The notes beneath the pieces are model-generated. The model was given only the letters and a program-made list of their open reading frames with translations. It was not told the origin of the DNA and did no database searches. Positions 15,802 to 25,800 of a DNA stretch of 64,000 nt are shown here, piece after piece. The stretch is taken from contig DIHE01000171.1 in the NCBI GenBank assembly GCA_002420005.1, forward strand, positions 164,375 through 228,374. Reading direction: 5' to 3'. This stretch comes from Holophagales bacterium UBA5704 (GTDB lineage: Bacteria; Acidobacteriota; Thermoanaerobaculia; Multivoradales; UBA5704). The position numbers and the translations under genes are program-made. Within the stretch, counting starts at the first letter, position 1. Every line of letters starts with the position of its first letter.

Positions 15802-17039
15802 GATCTGCGTCCCCCGAAGGGGCGTGTGGGCGCACCCTGGTTGACCAGCGGGTCGCCGACGCCGAGCTGTCCTTCCATCCAGAGATGGCCGAGCAGCGCG
15901 CCATGCTCGATAAACGCGGGCACACCCGGCAGGTCCGCTGCGCGCCGCGTCTGTGTGTAGCCCTGCTCGTCACGCCACAGCACGCGCACTTCTTCCGGCC
16001 GGAGTGCATTGAGAAAGAAGGGCGAATGGGTGGTCACCAGCAGTTGCGTCCGCTCCCCGGCCGCCCGGCATTCCTCGGCGAGCTCCGGGAGCAGGCGCGG
16101 GTGCAGGAAGTTTTCCGGCTCCTCAATGCCGATGAACGGCGGCGGTGCCGGATCGTTCAGCAACACAAGGTAGGCCAGCATCTTCAGCGTCCCATCCGAG
16201 GCAAAACGGGCGAGCACCGGATGGCTGAACGGTGCGTCCTTGATCTGCAGGAGCAATCGGCCATCCGGCATGACCTCGGCCAGTACGCGCTCGATGCGTG
16301 GCACGCGCCGCCGCAGGACCTCGAAGATCCTTTCCAGCCGGTCCCCATGCTGCTCGGCCAGGAACTGGATGACGTTGGCCACGTTGTCGCCGCTCTTGGT
16401 GAGCCGCTCTTGTGGACCCGCCTCGGGCTGGCCGCGTCCGCCGTCGGCCGAGAGGTAGGAGACATACCAGCCGGTGATGAAGTCGCGCAGCGCCGCCACC
16501 CGCGGATGCTCGGCGAACTGGCCGAGGGCATTGACGGCCAGGAGGTCGGCCGCTTTGAGCGGAACTTCCACCCGCTTGGCCTGCTCGTCGGGCAGCTCAC
16601 CACTCACGGCGCGACCTTGTCCCTCGCGGTAGTCGAGGAAACGGAAGGGTTGCCCGTGGCTGCCCCGCTTCCAGCGCAGCCACTCCTCGACCACCACGGG
16701 GGCACCGCGCTGTTCGTCGACCGCCAGATGGTAGGTGATCAGCGGATAGCCGGGCTCGCGATACTTGATCTCGATCACCACCGGCCCCTCGCCGCCTCGC
16801 GTCTTCAGCTCCTTGGCACGCCCGCGCTTGTCCCATGCCCGGCGCAGACCCAGCTCGAAGCACTCGGCGAGGAAAGCGAACACGTCGAACACCGTGGATT
16901 TGCCGCTGCCGTTTGGTCCGAGCAGCACCGTCAAAGGCGTCAGATCCTTGAGCTCGATCTCCCGCAGTGCCCGGAAGTTCTGCACCTTCAGGTACTCGAT
17001 GCGCGCCGGGGCGCCGGTTCGTGGCTTGTTGGGTTTCAT
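15762..17039 (-). CDS. AAA family ATPase (RecF/OLD-like AAA_15/AAA_21 type)
   Basis: 425 aa. IEYLKVQNFRALREIEL opens the ABC/SMC-like head; Walker A GPNGSGKST is at 41-49, ASDGTLKMLAYLVLL is the signature region, FIGIEEPENFLHP the Walker B, and LLVTTHSPFFLNAL the H-loop. Such proteins pair with nuclease-like partners (here the DUF4276 remnant) in genome-defence or DNA-processing modules. The last 20 or so residues after QGAPTR look like read-through into the truncated partner gene, so the C-terminus may be altered. Without an intact partner its present function is doubtful. Confidence 0.82.
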   Translation of the reverse strand: MKPNKPRTGAPARIEYLKVQNFRALREIELKDLTPLTVLLGPNGSGKSTVFDVFAFLAECFELGLRRAWDKRGRAKELKTRGGEGPVVIEIKYREPGYPLITYHLAVDEQRGAPVVVEEWLRWKRGSHGQPFRFLDYREGQGRAVSGELPDEQAKRVEVPLKAADLLAVNALGQFAEHPRVAALRDFITGWYVSYLSADGGRGQPEAGPQERLTKSGDNVANVIQFLAEQHGDRLERIFEVLRRRVPRIERVLAEVMPDGRLLLQIKDAPFSHPVLARFASDGTLKMLAYLVLLNDPAPPPFIGIEEPENFLHPRLLPELAEECRAAGERTQLLVTTHSPFFLNALRPEEVRVLWRDEQGYTQTRRAADLPGVPAFIEHGALLGHLWMEGQLGVGDPLVNQGAPTRPFGGRRSWSSIETMTTARV

Positions 17040-17097
17040 CCGAGGGCCTCGATTCTCTGGATTGCATCCTTCACCTGCAGCTCGCCGGTGGCGCGCC

Positions 17098-17901
17098 TCA
17101 GAAGAGGCGCGCCGCGGCGTCCACGGCGGAGCCGAGGGCCGGCGCCGGGGTGACCACGTTCAGCTCGGCGCCGCCGGGTTTGGCCACCCGGGCGAAGGCG
17201 TAGAACGGCTGGTCGCAGGAGATGGTGAAGCGGGCCTCGTCGAGGTTGGTGCCGCCGAAGCCCGTAAGGGCTTTCTCCATCACCCGCAGCGAGAGGGGAT
17301 GCAGGGTGATGGGTTGTGGGCTGCCGAGCCGCGTGCCGGTGTCGCGCAAGGCGGTGACGGTGCAGCTCGCCGGGCTGCGGGCGGCATTGACCAGGTAGAG
17401 ATCGGTGATCAATCCCCCGGTCTTCTGGCTGAGCCCGTGCAGATGGAGGGTGGTCCCGGCGGGGGCGAGGTCGGCTCCACCGACCAGGGGGCCGGCCGCC
17501 GCGGCCCGCAGGCCTCCGGTGCGGCCGGTCGCCTCCAGCCGCGGCGTGAGATGGAGCTGCGGTGCGCCGCTCACCAGGAGCAGACCGTTCTTGCCGGCGG
17601 GGATCAGGTTGCGGGTGAGCACGGTGGTCCCGGGGTTGACCGGGAGAGAGCCCGCCGGCTCGGCCCGGGTGCCGTCGGTGCCGGCGGCGATGAAGGTCCA
17701 GGTCAGTCGCCGGACGACGCCTCCCGAGTTGGTGACCCACAGGCGGGTTCCGTAGGTGGTGCCGTCGGCGGCGGTGCCGGCGGTGAGCGGGACGAGGAGC
17801 TCCCCGGCGGCGAGCGGTGCCGCACCGAGGGCCGCCAGGACGGGCAAGGCGAGGAGAGAGCGGTGCATCGGCAGGAGTCTCCGTGAAAAGGCCCGGCTCA
17901 T
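17098..17901 (-). CDS. Secreted protein, paralogue of the N-terminal half of its upstream neighbour
   Basis: 267 aa. Signal peptide MHRSLLALPVLAALGAAPLAAG follows a short leader (MSRAFSRRLLP). ELLVPLTAGTAADGTTYGTRLWVTNSGG, DLYLVNAARSPASCTVTALRDTGTRLGS and DEARFTISCDQPFYAFARV align with the corresponding segments of the 451-aa protein encoded upstream; two Cys in the second and third blocks are conserved. No family recognised; likely extracellular beta-sandwich. ATG 17901 overlaps the upstream stop as ATGA, so the pair is translationally coupled. Confidence 0.7.
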   Translation of the reverse strand: MSRAFSRRLLPMHRSLLALPVLAALGAAPLAAGELLVPLTAGTAADGTTYGTRLWVTNSGGVVRRLTWTFIAAGTDGTRAEPAGSLPVNPGTTVLTRNLIPAGKNGLLLVSGAPQLHLTPRLEATGRTGGLRAAAAGPLVGGADLAPAGTTLHLHGLSQKTGGLITDLYLVNAARSPASCTVTALRDTGTRLGSPQPITLHPLSLRVMEKALTGFGGTNLDEARFTISCDQPFYAFARVAKPGGAELNVVTPAPALGSAVDAAARLF

Positions 17902-19253
17902 GATCGCCCTCGGCCGAGAGGGGTGAGCTTCACGACGAGGTTGGAGTACTTCCAGCCGTAGGTGGGGAAATAGGCCCCGTCGCCGACGCCGGGCGAGCTG
18001 AAATCCACCCGGACGTTCTTGCCCGGGAGGTTGGAGAGGTCGGTGGCATTCACCGGTCCTTCCAGCTTCTGGATGCGCGTTCCATTCTGGTAGACCTCGA
18101 ACAGGACGCGCTTGGCGACGGTGTCGTAGTCGAGCACCAGGTGATAGGTGGAGCGCTCCTTCCACGGCCCTTTGCCGCTCTTGATCGTCGTGCCGTCCGG
18201 GGCTCCCGGGAAGGGCAGGCCCATGTCGAGAATGGTGCGGTAGTCCACCGATCCCTTGAGGATGAGGCCGCAGTAGAGCACGCGCTCCAGACGGAGGTTG
18301 GCGGGGCGCCGCAGGCTCATCACGTTCTTGAAGTTGGGATTGTCCGGGTGGGGCAGGCGCCAGCGGTCGATGAGCAGGTCGAATTCGATGCGCGCCTTGC
18401 CGTAGCGTACGCCGTTCTGGAGGGGCAGGTCGAAGGCCGTGGCCTCGTCGCCGTTGGCGAACAGGCCGGGCTTGGTGAAAAGGACGCCGCCGTCGTTCAC
18501 CGGCACCAGCTCGGTCTCCAGAGAAGCCGCCGGATCGAGGATCACCGTCTCGGGGCCTCCGGAGCGGTAGACCAGGGCATAGGTGGCGAAGAGCTGGTCG
18601 CAGCTGACGTCGAAGCGGGCGTCCTTGATCGCGGTCTGCCCGAGGATGGCGAGAGCGGCGGCGAAATCGCGATTGGAGCGCGGCAAGAGAGAGAGGTGGA
18701 TCGTCGAGCCGATCCGGCCTCCGTTGGAGCGGAAGGCGTCGACGGTGCACTGCGCGGGGTTGGTGGAGAGATTGATCAGGCCGAAATCGCTCACCGCCCC
18801 GGCGGCCGCCTGTTCCAGGCCGAGCAGGCGCGCGCTGCGGCCTGCGGCGCTGGCGTTGGTGGCCGAGAGAACCGGAACCTGGGTGCTCGCGAGGACGCCG
18901 CCATTCGCCCCCAGGGCTTCGATGCGGGCCGAGACCACCACCGACGGATCGCCGGACAGCGCGAACATGCCGCGGGCTCCGGCGGGGACGTCGTTGTACA
19001 GCCGTAGTGTCGCTCCCGGCGGCAGGCTGTAGGGGGTCGCAGGGGGGGGCACCGCACCGTCGGACCCGCCGGGATGGAAGGTCACCGTGAGATCGGCCGA
19101 GGTGGTGCCGGTGTTGGTGAGAATCAACAGCGTGCGGTAGGTGAAGGCACCGAGCGCGGTGTTGGCGGCGAGGGGGACGTAGAGGTCTCCGGCAACGGCC
19201 GAGCCGAGAGGTGCCAGAAGCGCGAGAAGACCGATCACCCAACGTCGTCGCAT
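17898..19253 (-). CDS. Secreted protein: duplicated N-terminal domain plus lectin/glucanase-like C-terminal domain
   Basis: 451 aa. I choose ATG 19253 because AGGAGG lies 9 nt upstream; ATG 19262 would sit directly on the Shine-Dalgarno. Signal peptide MRRRWVIGLLALLAPLGSAVAG; residues about 23-235 match the neighbouring 267-aa protein (DLYVPLAANTALGAFTYRTLL, FGLINLSTNPAQCTVDAFRS, DARFDVSCDQLFATYALV). From about 270 (GVRYGKARIEFDLLIDRW) to the end is a beta-rich region with EVYQNGTRIQKLEG, which resembles a concanavalin-like jelly roll; this is a fold-level guess. A minus-strand TATAAT at 19316-19311 supplies a -10. Confidence 0.7.
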   Translation of the reverse strand: MRRRWVIGLLALLAPLGSAVAGDLYVPLAANTALGAFTYRTLLILTNTGTTSADLTVTFHPGGSDGAVPPPATPYSLPPGATLRLYNDVPAGARGMFALSGDPSVVVSARIEALGANGGVLASTQVPVLSATNASAAGRSARLLGLEQAAAGAVSDFGLINLSTNPAQCTVDAFRSNGGRIGSTIHLSLLPRSNRDFAAALAILGQTAIKDARFDVSCDQLFATYALVYRSGGPETVILDPAASLETELVPVNDGGVLFTKPGLFANGDEATAFDLPLQNGVRYGKARIEFDLLIDRWRLPHPDNPNFKNVMSLRRPANLRLERVLYCGLILKGSVDYRTILDMGLPFPGAPDGTTIKSGKGPWKERSTYHLVLDYDTVAKRVLFEVYQNGTRIQKLEGPVNATDLSNLPGKNVRVDFSSPGVGDGAYFPTYGWKYSNLVVKLTPLGRGRS

Positions 19254-19310
19254 CAAAGTCATCCTCCTGCGGGAGCCTCTTCCGGAAGCTCCGTCGAATG
19301 CTGGAATGTC

Positions 19311-19316
19311 ATTATA
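19311..19316 (-). promoter_or_regulatory. -10 box TATAAT of the 17898-19253 gene
   Basis: Consensus TATAAT on the minus strand, about 50 nt of leader before ATG 19253. The -35 region is weak (TGGAGG-like). Confidence 0.5.
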
Positions 19317-19341
19317 CGGGATGATTTAGACTACCTCCATC

Positions 19342-20394
19342 ATGAGCACCTTCGCCGTCTCGCGCCGCACCCTCTATCCGGCGGCCTTCCTCCTCGCCGT
19401 CCTCACCGTCTATGTGACGGAATGGGTGGCCGTGTCCGCCCTCGGGCGGTCGGCGTATCCGGATCTTCTGGCGCTCGGCATCACCCTCGATCTCACGGTG
19501 GTCGTGCCGGCTCTCGTCTACTTCCTGCTGGTGCGCGGGCGGGGGTGGCCGCCGGTGATCCTGGTTCCGGCGTTCCTGTTCAGCCTGGTGGTGGCGGGAC
19601 GTTTCCTGCCGGCGGATCGGCAGCAGGCGCTCCATGTCATGGAATGGCTCGCGGCTCCCCTGGAGCTGGTGGCGATCGGTCTGGTGGTGGTGAAGGCGCG
19701 GCAGATGGCGCGGCGGATGCGATCCGCGGGGCCGGCGGACCCGGGGACGCTGTTCGAACGGATGCGGGACGCGGCGCACGAGGTGCTGGGCTCCCGGCTC
19801 GCCGCGAACGTGCTCGCGTTCGAGATCGCGCTCGGCCACCATGCGGTGGCCGGTTGGCGGGCGAAGCCGGTCGCAGGACCGGAGACGTTCACCTACCACC
19901 GGCGCTCGGCGTATGGCGCGATGATCGCGGCTCTCCTCATGGTCACGGTGGCGGAGACGGTCGGGCTTCACCTTCTGCTCCAGCGGTGGAGCCCGGTGGC
20001 CGCCTGGGTGCTCACGGCGCTCTCGGTCTACGGTGCCTTCTGGCTCGCCGGTCTCTACCAGGCTGTGCGCCTGCGGCCGATCCGGGTGGAAGCCGACCGC
20101 CTGCTGATCCGTACCGGGCTGACGTGGCGGGTCGAGGTGCCGTTCGGCGAGGTGGCGAGCCTCGAGATGCTGCGCGGCGGGTCGGTTCTTCCCAAACAGA
20201 AGGGGTTGCTGCGCGCCGTCGTCCTGGGAGCGCCGCGGTACCTGCTGCATCTGGCCCATCCGGTCACCGCCGAAGGCCCGTACGGCCTCCGCCGCCGGGT
20301 GGAGCGGATCGCGTTCACGGTCGACGAGCCGGCGCGTTTCGAAGCGGCGCTTCAGGAGAGGGTCGGAGTGCCGATCGGCGGGTCAGGGAGCTGA
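19342..20394 (+). CDS. Multi-pass membrane protein, function unknown
   Basis: 350 aa. Four to five N-terminal hydrophobic segments (YPAAFLLAVLTVYVTEWVAV, LTVVVPALVYFLLV, VILVPAFLFSLVVAG), a cytoplasmic stretch with RMRDAAHEVLGSRLAANVLAFEIALGHHAVAGW, two more helices, and a C-terminal part LRPIRVEADRLLIRTGLTWRVEVPFGEVASLEML that reads like a bacterial PH-type beta domain. No enzyme motif. The start has no Shine-Dalgarno; TAGACT at 19327-19332 is 9 nt upstream of the ATG. The 3' end overlaps the convergent gene by 12 bp. Confidence 0.68.
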   Translation: MSTFAVSRRTLYPAAFLLAVLTVYVTEWVAVSALGRSAYPDLLALGITLDLTVVVPALVYFLLVRGRGWPPVILVPAFLFSLVVAGRFLPADRQQALHVMEWLAAPLELVAIGLVVVKARQMARRMRSAGPADPGTLFERMRDAAHEVLGSRLAANVLAFEIALGHHAVAGWRAKPVAGPETFTYHRRSAYGAMIAALLMVTVAETVGLHLLLQRWSPVAAWVLTALSVYGAFWLAGLYQAVRLRPIRVEADRLLIRTGLTWRVEVPFGEVASLEMLRGGSVLPKQKGLLRAVVLGAPRYLLHLAHPVTAEGPYGLRRRVERIAFTVDEPARFEAALQERVGVPIGGSGS

Positions 20395-21027
20395 GCCGGC
20401 GACGCCGAAGGCGGCGAGGCGGGTGCGCGGGACGCGGCGGTCGAGCCGCCACCAGGCGGGGAGGTGGTTGCTCAGGTTGGCGCCGTGGGCGATCTGCAGC
20501 AGGTACTGCCCTTTGAGGAGGTGCACCCGGTGGTGGGCTTCGAGGTGTTTGTGGTCATGGGCGTAGGGGTTCTGGCCGCGCCGGAAGGCGGCGAGGGGCG
20601 AGGTCTCCAGCCGGCGGTAGGAGTAGACCCGGCCGCTCTGCGCATCCATCCGCAGAAAATCCGTCGTGCAGCAGACGTCGGGGTCGCCGGGAACCTGGTC
20701 GAGCGCGGCGAACCAGCCCTCGTGCACCGCGTCGTCTGAATCGAGCCGGGTCACGGTCTGGTCCGGCGTGCCACGCCAGCCGCCATACCAGTCGTCCTGG
20801 ACCACGATCGAGACCCAGGGAAGGTCGCGCACCTGCTCGCCGACGTAGCCGGCGCTCGGGCGCGAACAGAGAAGGACGGCCGGCACGCCGAGCCGGCCGA
20901 CGCTCGGCACGAACCAGGTGCGGAACAGGGCCAGCCGGCTGTCCAGCCAGGCCCGGTCGGCATGGCGGGAGGCCGTGGCCGCGTCCAGCCGGGGGACCGA
21001 GAAGCGGGTGACGATGACGTGGCGCAT
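20383..21027 (-). CDS. Putative rhamnosyltransferase-family protein
   Basis: 214 aa. MRHVIVTRFSVPRLDAA at the start and RLDSDDAVHEGWFAALDQV (an acidic DSDD motif in the place of the GT-A DxD) fit the family annotated as putative rhamnosyl transferase. CCTTDFLRMDAQSGRVYSYRR follows. Shorter than typical two-domain enzymes; function in surface glycan synthesis is inferred. It is the last gene of a minus-strand operon (26102 to 20383), 21 bp after pepF with GGAG upstream of ATG 21027. Confidence 0.65.
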   Translation of the reverse strand: MRHVIVTRFSVPRLDAATASRHADRAWLDSRLALFRTWFVPSVGRLGVPAVLLCSRPSAGYVGEQVRDLPWVSIVVQDDWYGGWRGTPDQTVTRLDSDDAVHEGWFAALDQVPGDPDVCCTTDFLRMDAQSGRVYSYRRLETSPLAAFRRGQNPYAHDHKHLEAHHRVHLLKGQYLLQIAHGANLSNHLPAWWRLDRRVPRTRLAAFGVAGSAP

Positions 21028-21048
21028 GGCCCGGCCTCCGGCCCGGCT

Positions 21049-22851
21049 TTACCCCTTGATGGCCTCGAGCTCGTCGATGTACCCGCGGACGAGGTCGAAG
21101 CCCCCCTGCCAGAACGCAGGGTCGGTGATGTCGATCCCCATGCGGCCCAGGATGTCCTGTGGGTGCTCCGAGCCTCCGGAGGCGAGCAGCTCGACATATC
21201 CGGGGATGAAGCGTTCTCCCTCCTCCTGGTAGCGCCGGTAGAGGGCGAGAACGAGGAGCTGCCCGAAGCTGTAGGCATAGCAGTAGAACGGTGTCCGGAA
21301 CAGATGGGGGATGCTCAGCCACTCATAGCGGAACTCCTCCGACACCTCCAGGCTGTCGCCGAACTGCTCCTCGAGGTTCTCCATGTACAGGTCGCAGAGA
21401 TCCTCGGTGGAGGCGCCGGCGAGGACGGCTTCGTGGGCGACGCGCTCGAAGCGGACGAAGCAGGCCTGGCGCAGCACGGTCGCGTAGACGTCGTCGACCG
21501 CGGTGGCGAGGATCTCGCGCCGGGTGACCGGATTCTTCTCGTCGCGCAGCAGGCGGTCGGTCATCAGCATCTCGGCGAACACCGAGGCGGTCTCGGCGAG
21601 CGGCAGAGAGGAGTGGTGGGTGAGGATCGAATGCTCCTGCGCAAGCATGCTGTGGAGGGCATGGCCGAGCTCGTGGGCGAGCGTCGCCACGTCGCGCACC
21701 CGGCCGGCGTAGTTGACCAGCACCCACGGGGTGAGACGGGGGAGCACCGTCGAGCAGAAGGCGCCGCTGCGCTTGCCCTTGCGGGTCTCGCTGTCGAGCC
21801 GCCCCTCGGCGAAGACCCGCTCGGCCAGGGTGGCGAACCGGGGATGGAAGGAGCGGAAGGTCTCCAGGACCGACTGCGCCGCGTCGGGGAACGGGATCTC
21901 CCGATCCGAGGTGGCGAGAGGGGCATAGAGGTCATAGCGGCGCAGCTTGGGCAGGCCGAGCCAGCCGGCTTTCAAGCGGAAGTAACGCTGGAAGAGCGGC
22001 ACGTTGTCGCGGATGGTGTCGAGCAGGACCTCCACCGCGGTGTCGGGGATGTCGTTGTCGAGGTTGCGCACCGCGATGGGGGAGGGATAGCCACGCAGGA
22101 CCACGCTCTCGTCGTGCCAGTCGCGGACCCGGTTGACGTAGATCTGGCCGAGAATCGTCGCTTCCTCTCCATAGACCCGGTAGAGCTCGCGATAGGCGGC
22201 GATGCGCAGCTCGGCGCGCGGGGACATGGCATAGCTCATCAGCTCGTCGCGGGTGAGCCGCAGATCCGCGCCATCGACCTCGAGGACGAACTCCAGGCGG
22301 TTGGTGAGCATGGAGTAGAGGGTGAGGACGGCTCCGATGCCGTTGTCGTCTTTGACGTTGATGAGCTGCTCGGACTTCTCGTCCAGGGTATACCGGCGGT
22401 AACGGCGCAGGTCTTCCAGGTAGAAGCGCTGGTCGTGATCGGCGGCCCCCCGGGGCAGCAGAGGCGCGGCTTCTTCGTCGGTCAGGCTGCGCCACCACAG
22501 GGTGAAGAAGAGGATGCGGTTGTAGGCCGCCGTGGTGGCCTGCTGCACCTGGGAGCGGAAGGTGATCGCCTTCTGGTGGCGGGTGTCGGAGTAGAACCAG
22601 AGCGAGGCATACCCGGAGATCAACCGGGTCTGCTCGAGGATCTGCTCGTAGTGGCGCAGGGTGGCCAGGAGCTCGGCCGGCTCCATGTCGGGCCGCAGGC
22701 TCTCCCGGCGCCGCTCGAAGGCGGCGACGGCGGTTTCGATGGCGGCGAGCTTCTCGGTGGCCTCCCCCGGATCGGAAAGGAGCCCGGTCAGGTCCCAGGG
22801 TCCGAGCTGATAGGTGGTGCCGGGTTCGGTGAGTACGGTCATGGTTTTCAT
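21049..22851 (-). CDS. pepF: Oligoendopeptidase F, M3 family zinc metallopeptidase
   Basis: 600 aa, normal for PepF. Cleaves short peptides in the cytoplasm. HELGHALH starts at His393, giving the HExxH zinc site (His393, His397), with SLPLAETASVFAEML supplying the third ligand Glu about 28 residues later; FYCYAYSFGQLLVLALY near the C-terminus is typical of M3B enzymes. No signal peptide. ATG 22851 overlaps the stop of the upstream BNR-repeat gene as ATGA, so I choose it over ATG 22842. Confidence 0.92.
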   Translation of the reverse strand: MKTMTVLTEPGTTYQLGPWDLTGLLSDPGEATEKLAAIETAVAAFERRRESLRPDMEPAELLATLRHYEQILEQTRLISGYASLWFYSDTRHQKAITFRSQVQQATTAAYNRILFFTLWWRSLTDEEAAPLLPRGAADHDQRFYLEDLRRYRRYTLDEKSEQLINVKDDNGIGAVLTLYSMLTNRLEFVLEVDGADLRLTRDELMSYAMSPRAELRIAAYRELYRVYGEEATILGQIYVNRVRDWHDESVVLRGYPSPIAVRNLDNDIPDTAVEVLLDTIRDNVPLFQRYFRLKAGWLGLPKLRRYDLYAPLATSDREIPFPDAAQSVLETFRSFHPRFATLAERVFAEGRLDSETRKGKRSGAFCSTVLPRLTPWVLVNYAGRVRDVATLAHELGHALHSMLAQEHSILTHHSSLPLAETASVFAEMLMTDRLLRDEKNPVTRREILATAVDDVYATVLRQACFVRFERVAHEAVLAGASTEDLCDLYMENLEEQFGDSLEVSEEFRYEWLSIPHLFRTPFYCYAYSFGQLLVLALYRRYQEEGERFIPGYVELLASGGSEHPQDILGRMGIDITDPAFWQGGFDLVRGYIDELEAIKG

Positions 22852-25800
22852 TTTAGACGAGGTGCCGGTGAGGTGACGGCGGCGAGGCCGCTCTTCTGCG
22901 CCAGCTCGTTCCAAGCCGGCAGGGTGGTTTCCCAGATCGCCGCGAGGCGGGCCAGCTCGGCATCGATCGCCGCCGACAGCCGGGCCTGGACGGCCATCTG
23001 CTGGTCGGTCGGCCGTGCATCGCCTGTGGCCGCCGAGACGCCGAGGGCATTGAGCTTGTCGGTGAGCCGGATGGGATGGTTGAGCGGATCTTGCGGGCTC
23101 TTGTTCTTGGTCTGGTAGAGGGCTTCTTCGACCGCGGTCATCTGCCGGTCGAGCTCTTGCGCCGCGTCGAGCAGCTCCTGCTTGCCCACCTGGCCCTCGA
23201 TCGCTTTGAGACGTCCCCGGATCCCGTCGAGCTGCGAGCGCACCTCCCGGATGCGGCGGATGGCGTCGTGCGCGGCGGTGAGCCGGTCGCGGACCTCGAG
23301 CAGAAAACGCTCCTGAGCCTCCAGGTCTTGCGCCGTCGCCTGGACCCGGGGATCGGCCAGGACGCGCACCGGCACGGTGAGCACCTTCGCGCCGACGGTG
23401 AGGCGGGCCTGATAGTCCCCGGGGAGGACGCGCGGCTGGGACGGCTTGCCGCTCCACAGGATCATGCCCGGGAACGAGGAGGCCTGTGCATGGCGCAGAT
23501 CCCAGACGAAGCGGTTGAGCCCCTGGGCCACGGCGAGCTTCGGCTCCTCGGGACCGTCCTCCTTCTTCTCGTCCTTGCCGTCCTTGTCGTCCTTCTTCCC
23601 CGCGGCCTCCACCTCTCCCGTGAAGGTCCGCAGCACGGCGCCGTCCCGGCCGAGGATCTCCAGGCGGGCCGTCAAGCCGGGCTCCGCGGCGGGCAGCCAG
23701 TAGTAGAGCGCCGCGCCGCCGGGGGGATTCTCTCCTTGTCCCGCCGGTGCTCCCCCGTCGCCGTCGCCGTCGTTGTCGGAGCGGAAGCGGATCGCTTCGG
23801 CCGGAGCGAACAGGCGGACGTCGTGCAGGTCGCTTTCCGGGAGCTGGTGCAGCAGGCCGATCCCGTCGAGGATCCAGAAACCCCGTCCCTGGGTGGCCGC
23901 GATCAGGTCGCCTTGCTTGACCGCCAGATCGGTGATCGGCACCCGCGGCAGATTCAACTGCAGCGGCTCCCAGAACCCTCCGTCGTTCCAGGAGACCCAG
24001 ACGCCGTTCTCCGTGCCGGCGAACAGCAGACCGGGGCGCAGAGGATCGGCGCGGATGACACGGGTGAAGCTCGCCGGATCGATGCCGCGATCGATGCGCG
24101 TCCAGGTGGCGCCGTAGTCGGTGGTCTTGAAGAGATAGGGCCGCAGGTCGTCCAGCTTGTAGCGGGTCGCCGCCACATAGAGGCCGCCCTTCTCGAACGG
24201 GCTCGCTTCGAGGCTGTTGATCAGGGACCACTCCGGAAGGCCCGGCGGAGTGACGTTCTTCCAGGTTGCCCCGCCGTCGCGGCTGACGTGGAGGAGCCCG
24301 TCGTCCGAGCCGGTCCAGAGCACGCCCTTCTCCAGCGGGGACTCGGCGACCGCGAAGATCGTGCAGTAGTACTCGACGCTGGTGTTGTCCTTGGTGATCG
24401 GCCCGCCGGAGGGTCCCTGTTTGCTCTTGTCGTTGCGCGTCAGGTCGGGGGAGATGGCCGTCCAGCTCTGCCCTTCGTCGGTCGAGCGGAACAGGCGCTG
24501 ACCGGCCGCGTAGAGGGTGTCTCCATCGTGCGGTGAGAACAGGAGGGGGAAGTTCCACTGGAAGCGGACCTCGAGATCGCCGGCGCCCCAGCCCATCGGG
24601 TCATCGGGCCAGGGATTGACGTCGCGCAGCTCCTGGGTGCGATGGTCGCGGCGCTGGAGGAGCCCGCCGTACGACCCACCGAAGACGACCTCGGGATCGT
24701 CCGGATCGGCCACCACGTGGCCGCTCTCGCCGCCTGCGGTCCCCTCCCAGTCGTTGAAACCGATCCCGGCGTTGGTGGGGGAGCGGCTGGCGATGCGCAG
24801 CGCCGAGCTGTCCTGTTGTGCGCCGAGCAGGCGGTAGGGGATGTGATTGTCGGTGGAGACGCGGTAGATCTGCGCCGTCGGCTGGTTGTTCTGGGGAGTC
24901 CAGGTGGCGCCGCCGTCCGAGGTGACGTTCGCACCTCCGTCGTTGGCCTCGATCATCCGCAGGGGATCGGCGGGATCGATCCACAGGTCGTGATTGTCGG
25001 CATGCGGCACCTGCACCCGGGAGAAGCTCTTGCCGCCGTCTTTCGAGCGCAGGAGCTGGACGTTCAAGACCCACACGGCTTCCTCGTCCGCCGGGTCCGC
25101 ATAGATCCGCGAGTAGTACCAGGCGCGCTGGCGCAGCGAGCGGTCCTCGTTCGTCCGGGTCCAGGTCGCCCCGGCGTCGCGCGAGCGGAAGACGCCGCCG
25201 TCGGCCGCCTCGACGATCGCGTAAAGGTTGTCCGGGTTCGAGCGCGACACGGTGATCCCGATGATGCCCAGGGTCCCCTTGGGGAGACCGGGATGGTGGG
25301 TCAGCTCGTTCCAGGTGTCGCCGCCGTCGGTGCTCTTCCACAGGCCGGAGCCGGGGCCGCCGCTCTCCAGGCTCCACGGAGTGCGGCGCACGCGCCAGAT
25401 GGAGGCGTAGAGCACCCGCGGATTGGTCGGATCCATCGTCAGGTCGACGGCTCCGGCCTCGGGGCTGACAAAGTGGACGCGCTCCCAGGTCGTGCCGCCG
25501 TCCTTGGACCGGTAGACGCCGCGCATCTCGTTGGGACCGAACAGATGGCCGAGCACGGCTGCATAGACCAGGTCCGGATTCTTCGGGTGGATGACGAGAC
25601 GGGGGATGTGGCGCGCGTCGCCGAGCCCCATGTGTTTCCAGGTCCGCCCGGCGTCGGTCGATTTCCAGACGCCGTCACCCTGGGAGACATTGCCGCGCAC
25701 GGTGACCTCGCCGCCTCCCGCATAGACGACGTTCGGGTCCCAGGCGGAGACCGCGACGGCGCCGATCGATCCGCCGAAGAAGCCGTCCGACACGTTCTTC

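Noticed and set aside
22852..24558. Extension of the oligoendopeptidase frame to 1169 aa
   Set aside because: The upstream part is a shadow of the BNR-repeat gene; the PepF family starts near the ATG at 22851, which overlaps the upstream stop as ATGA.
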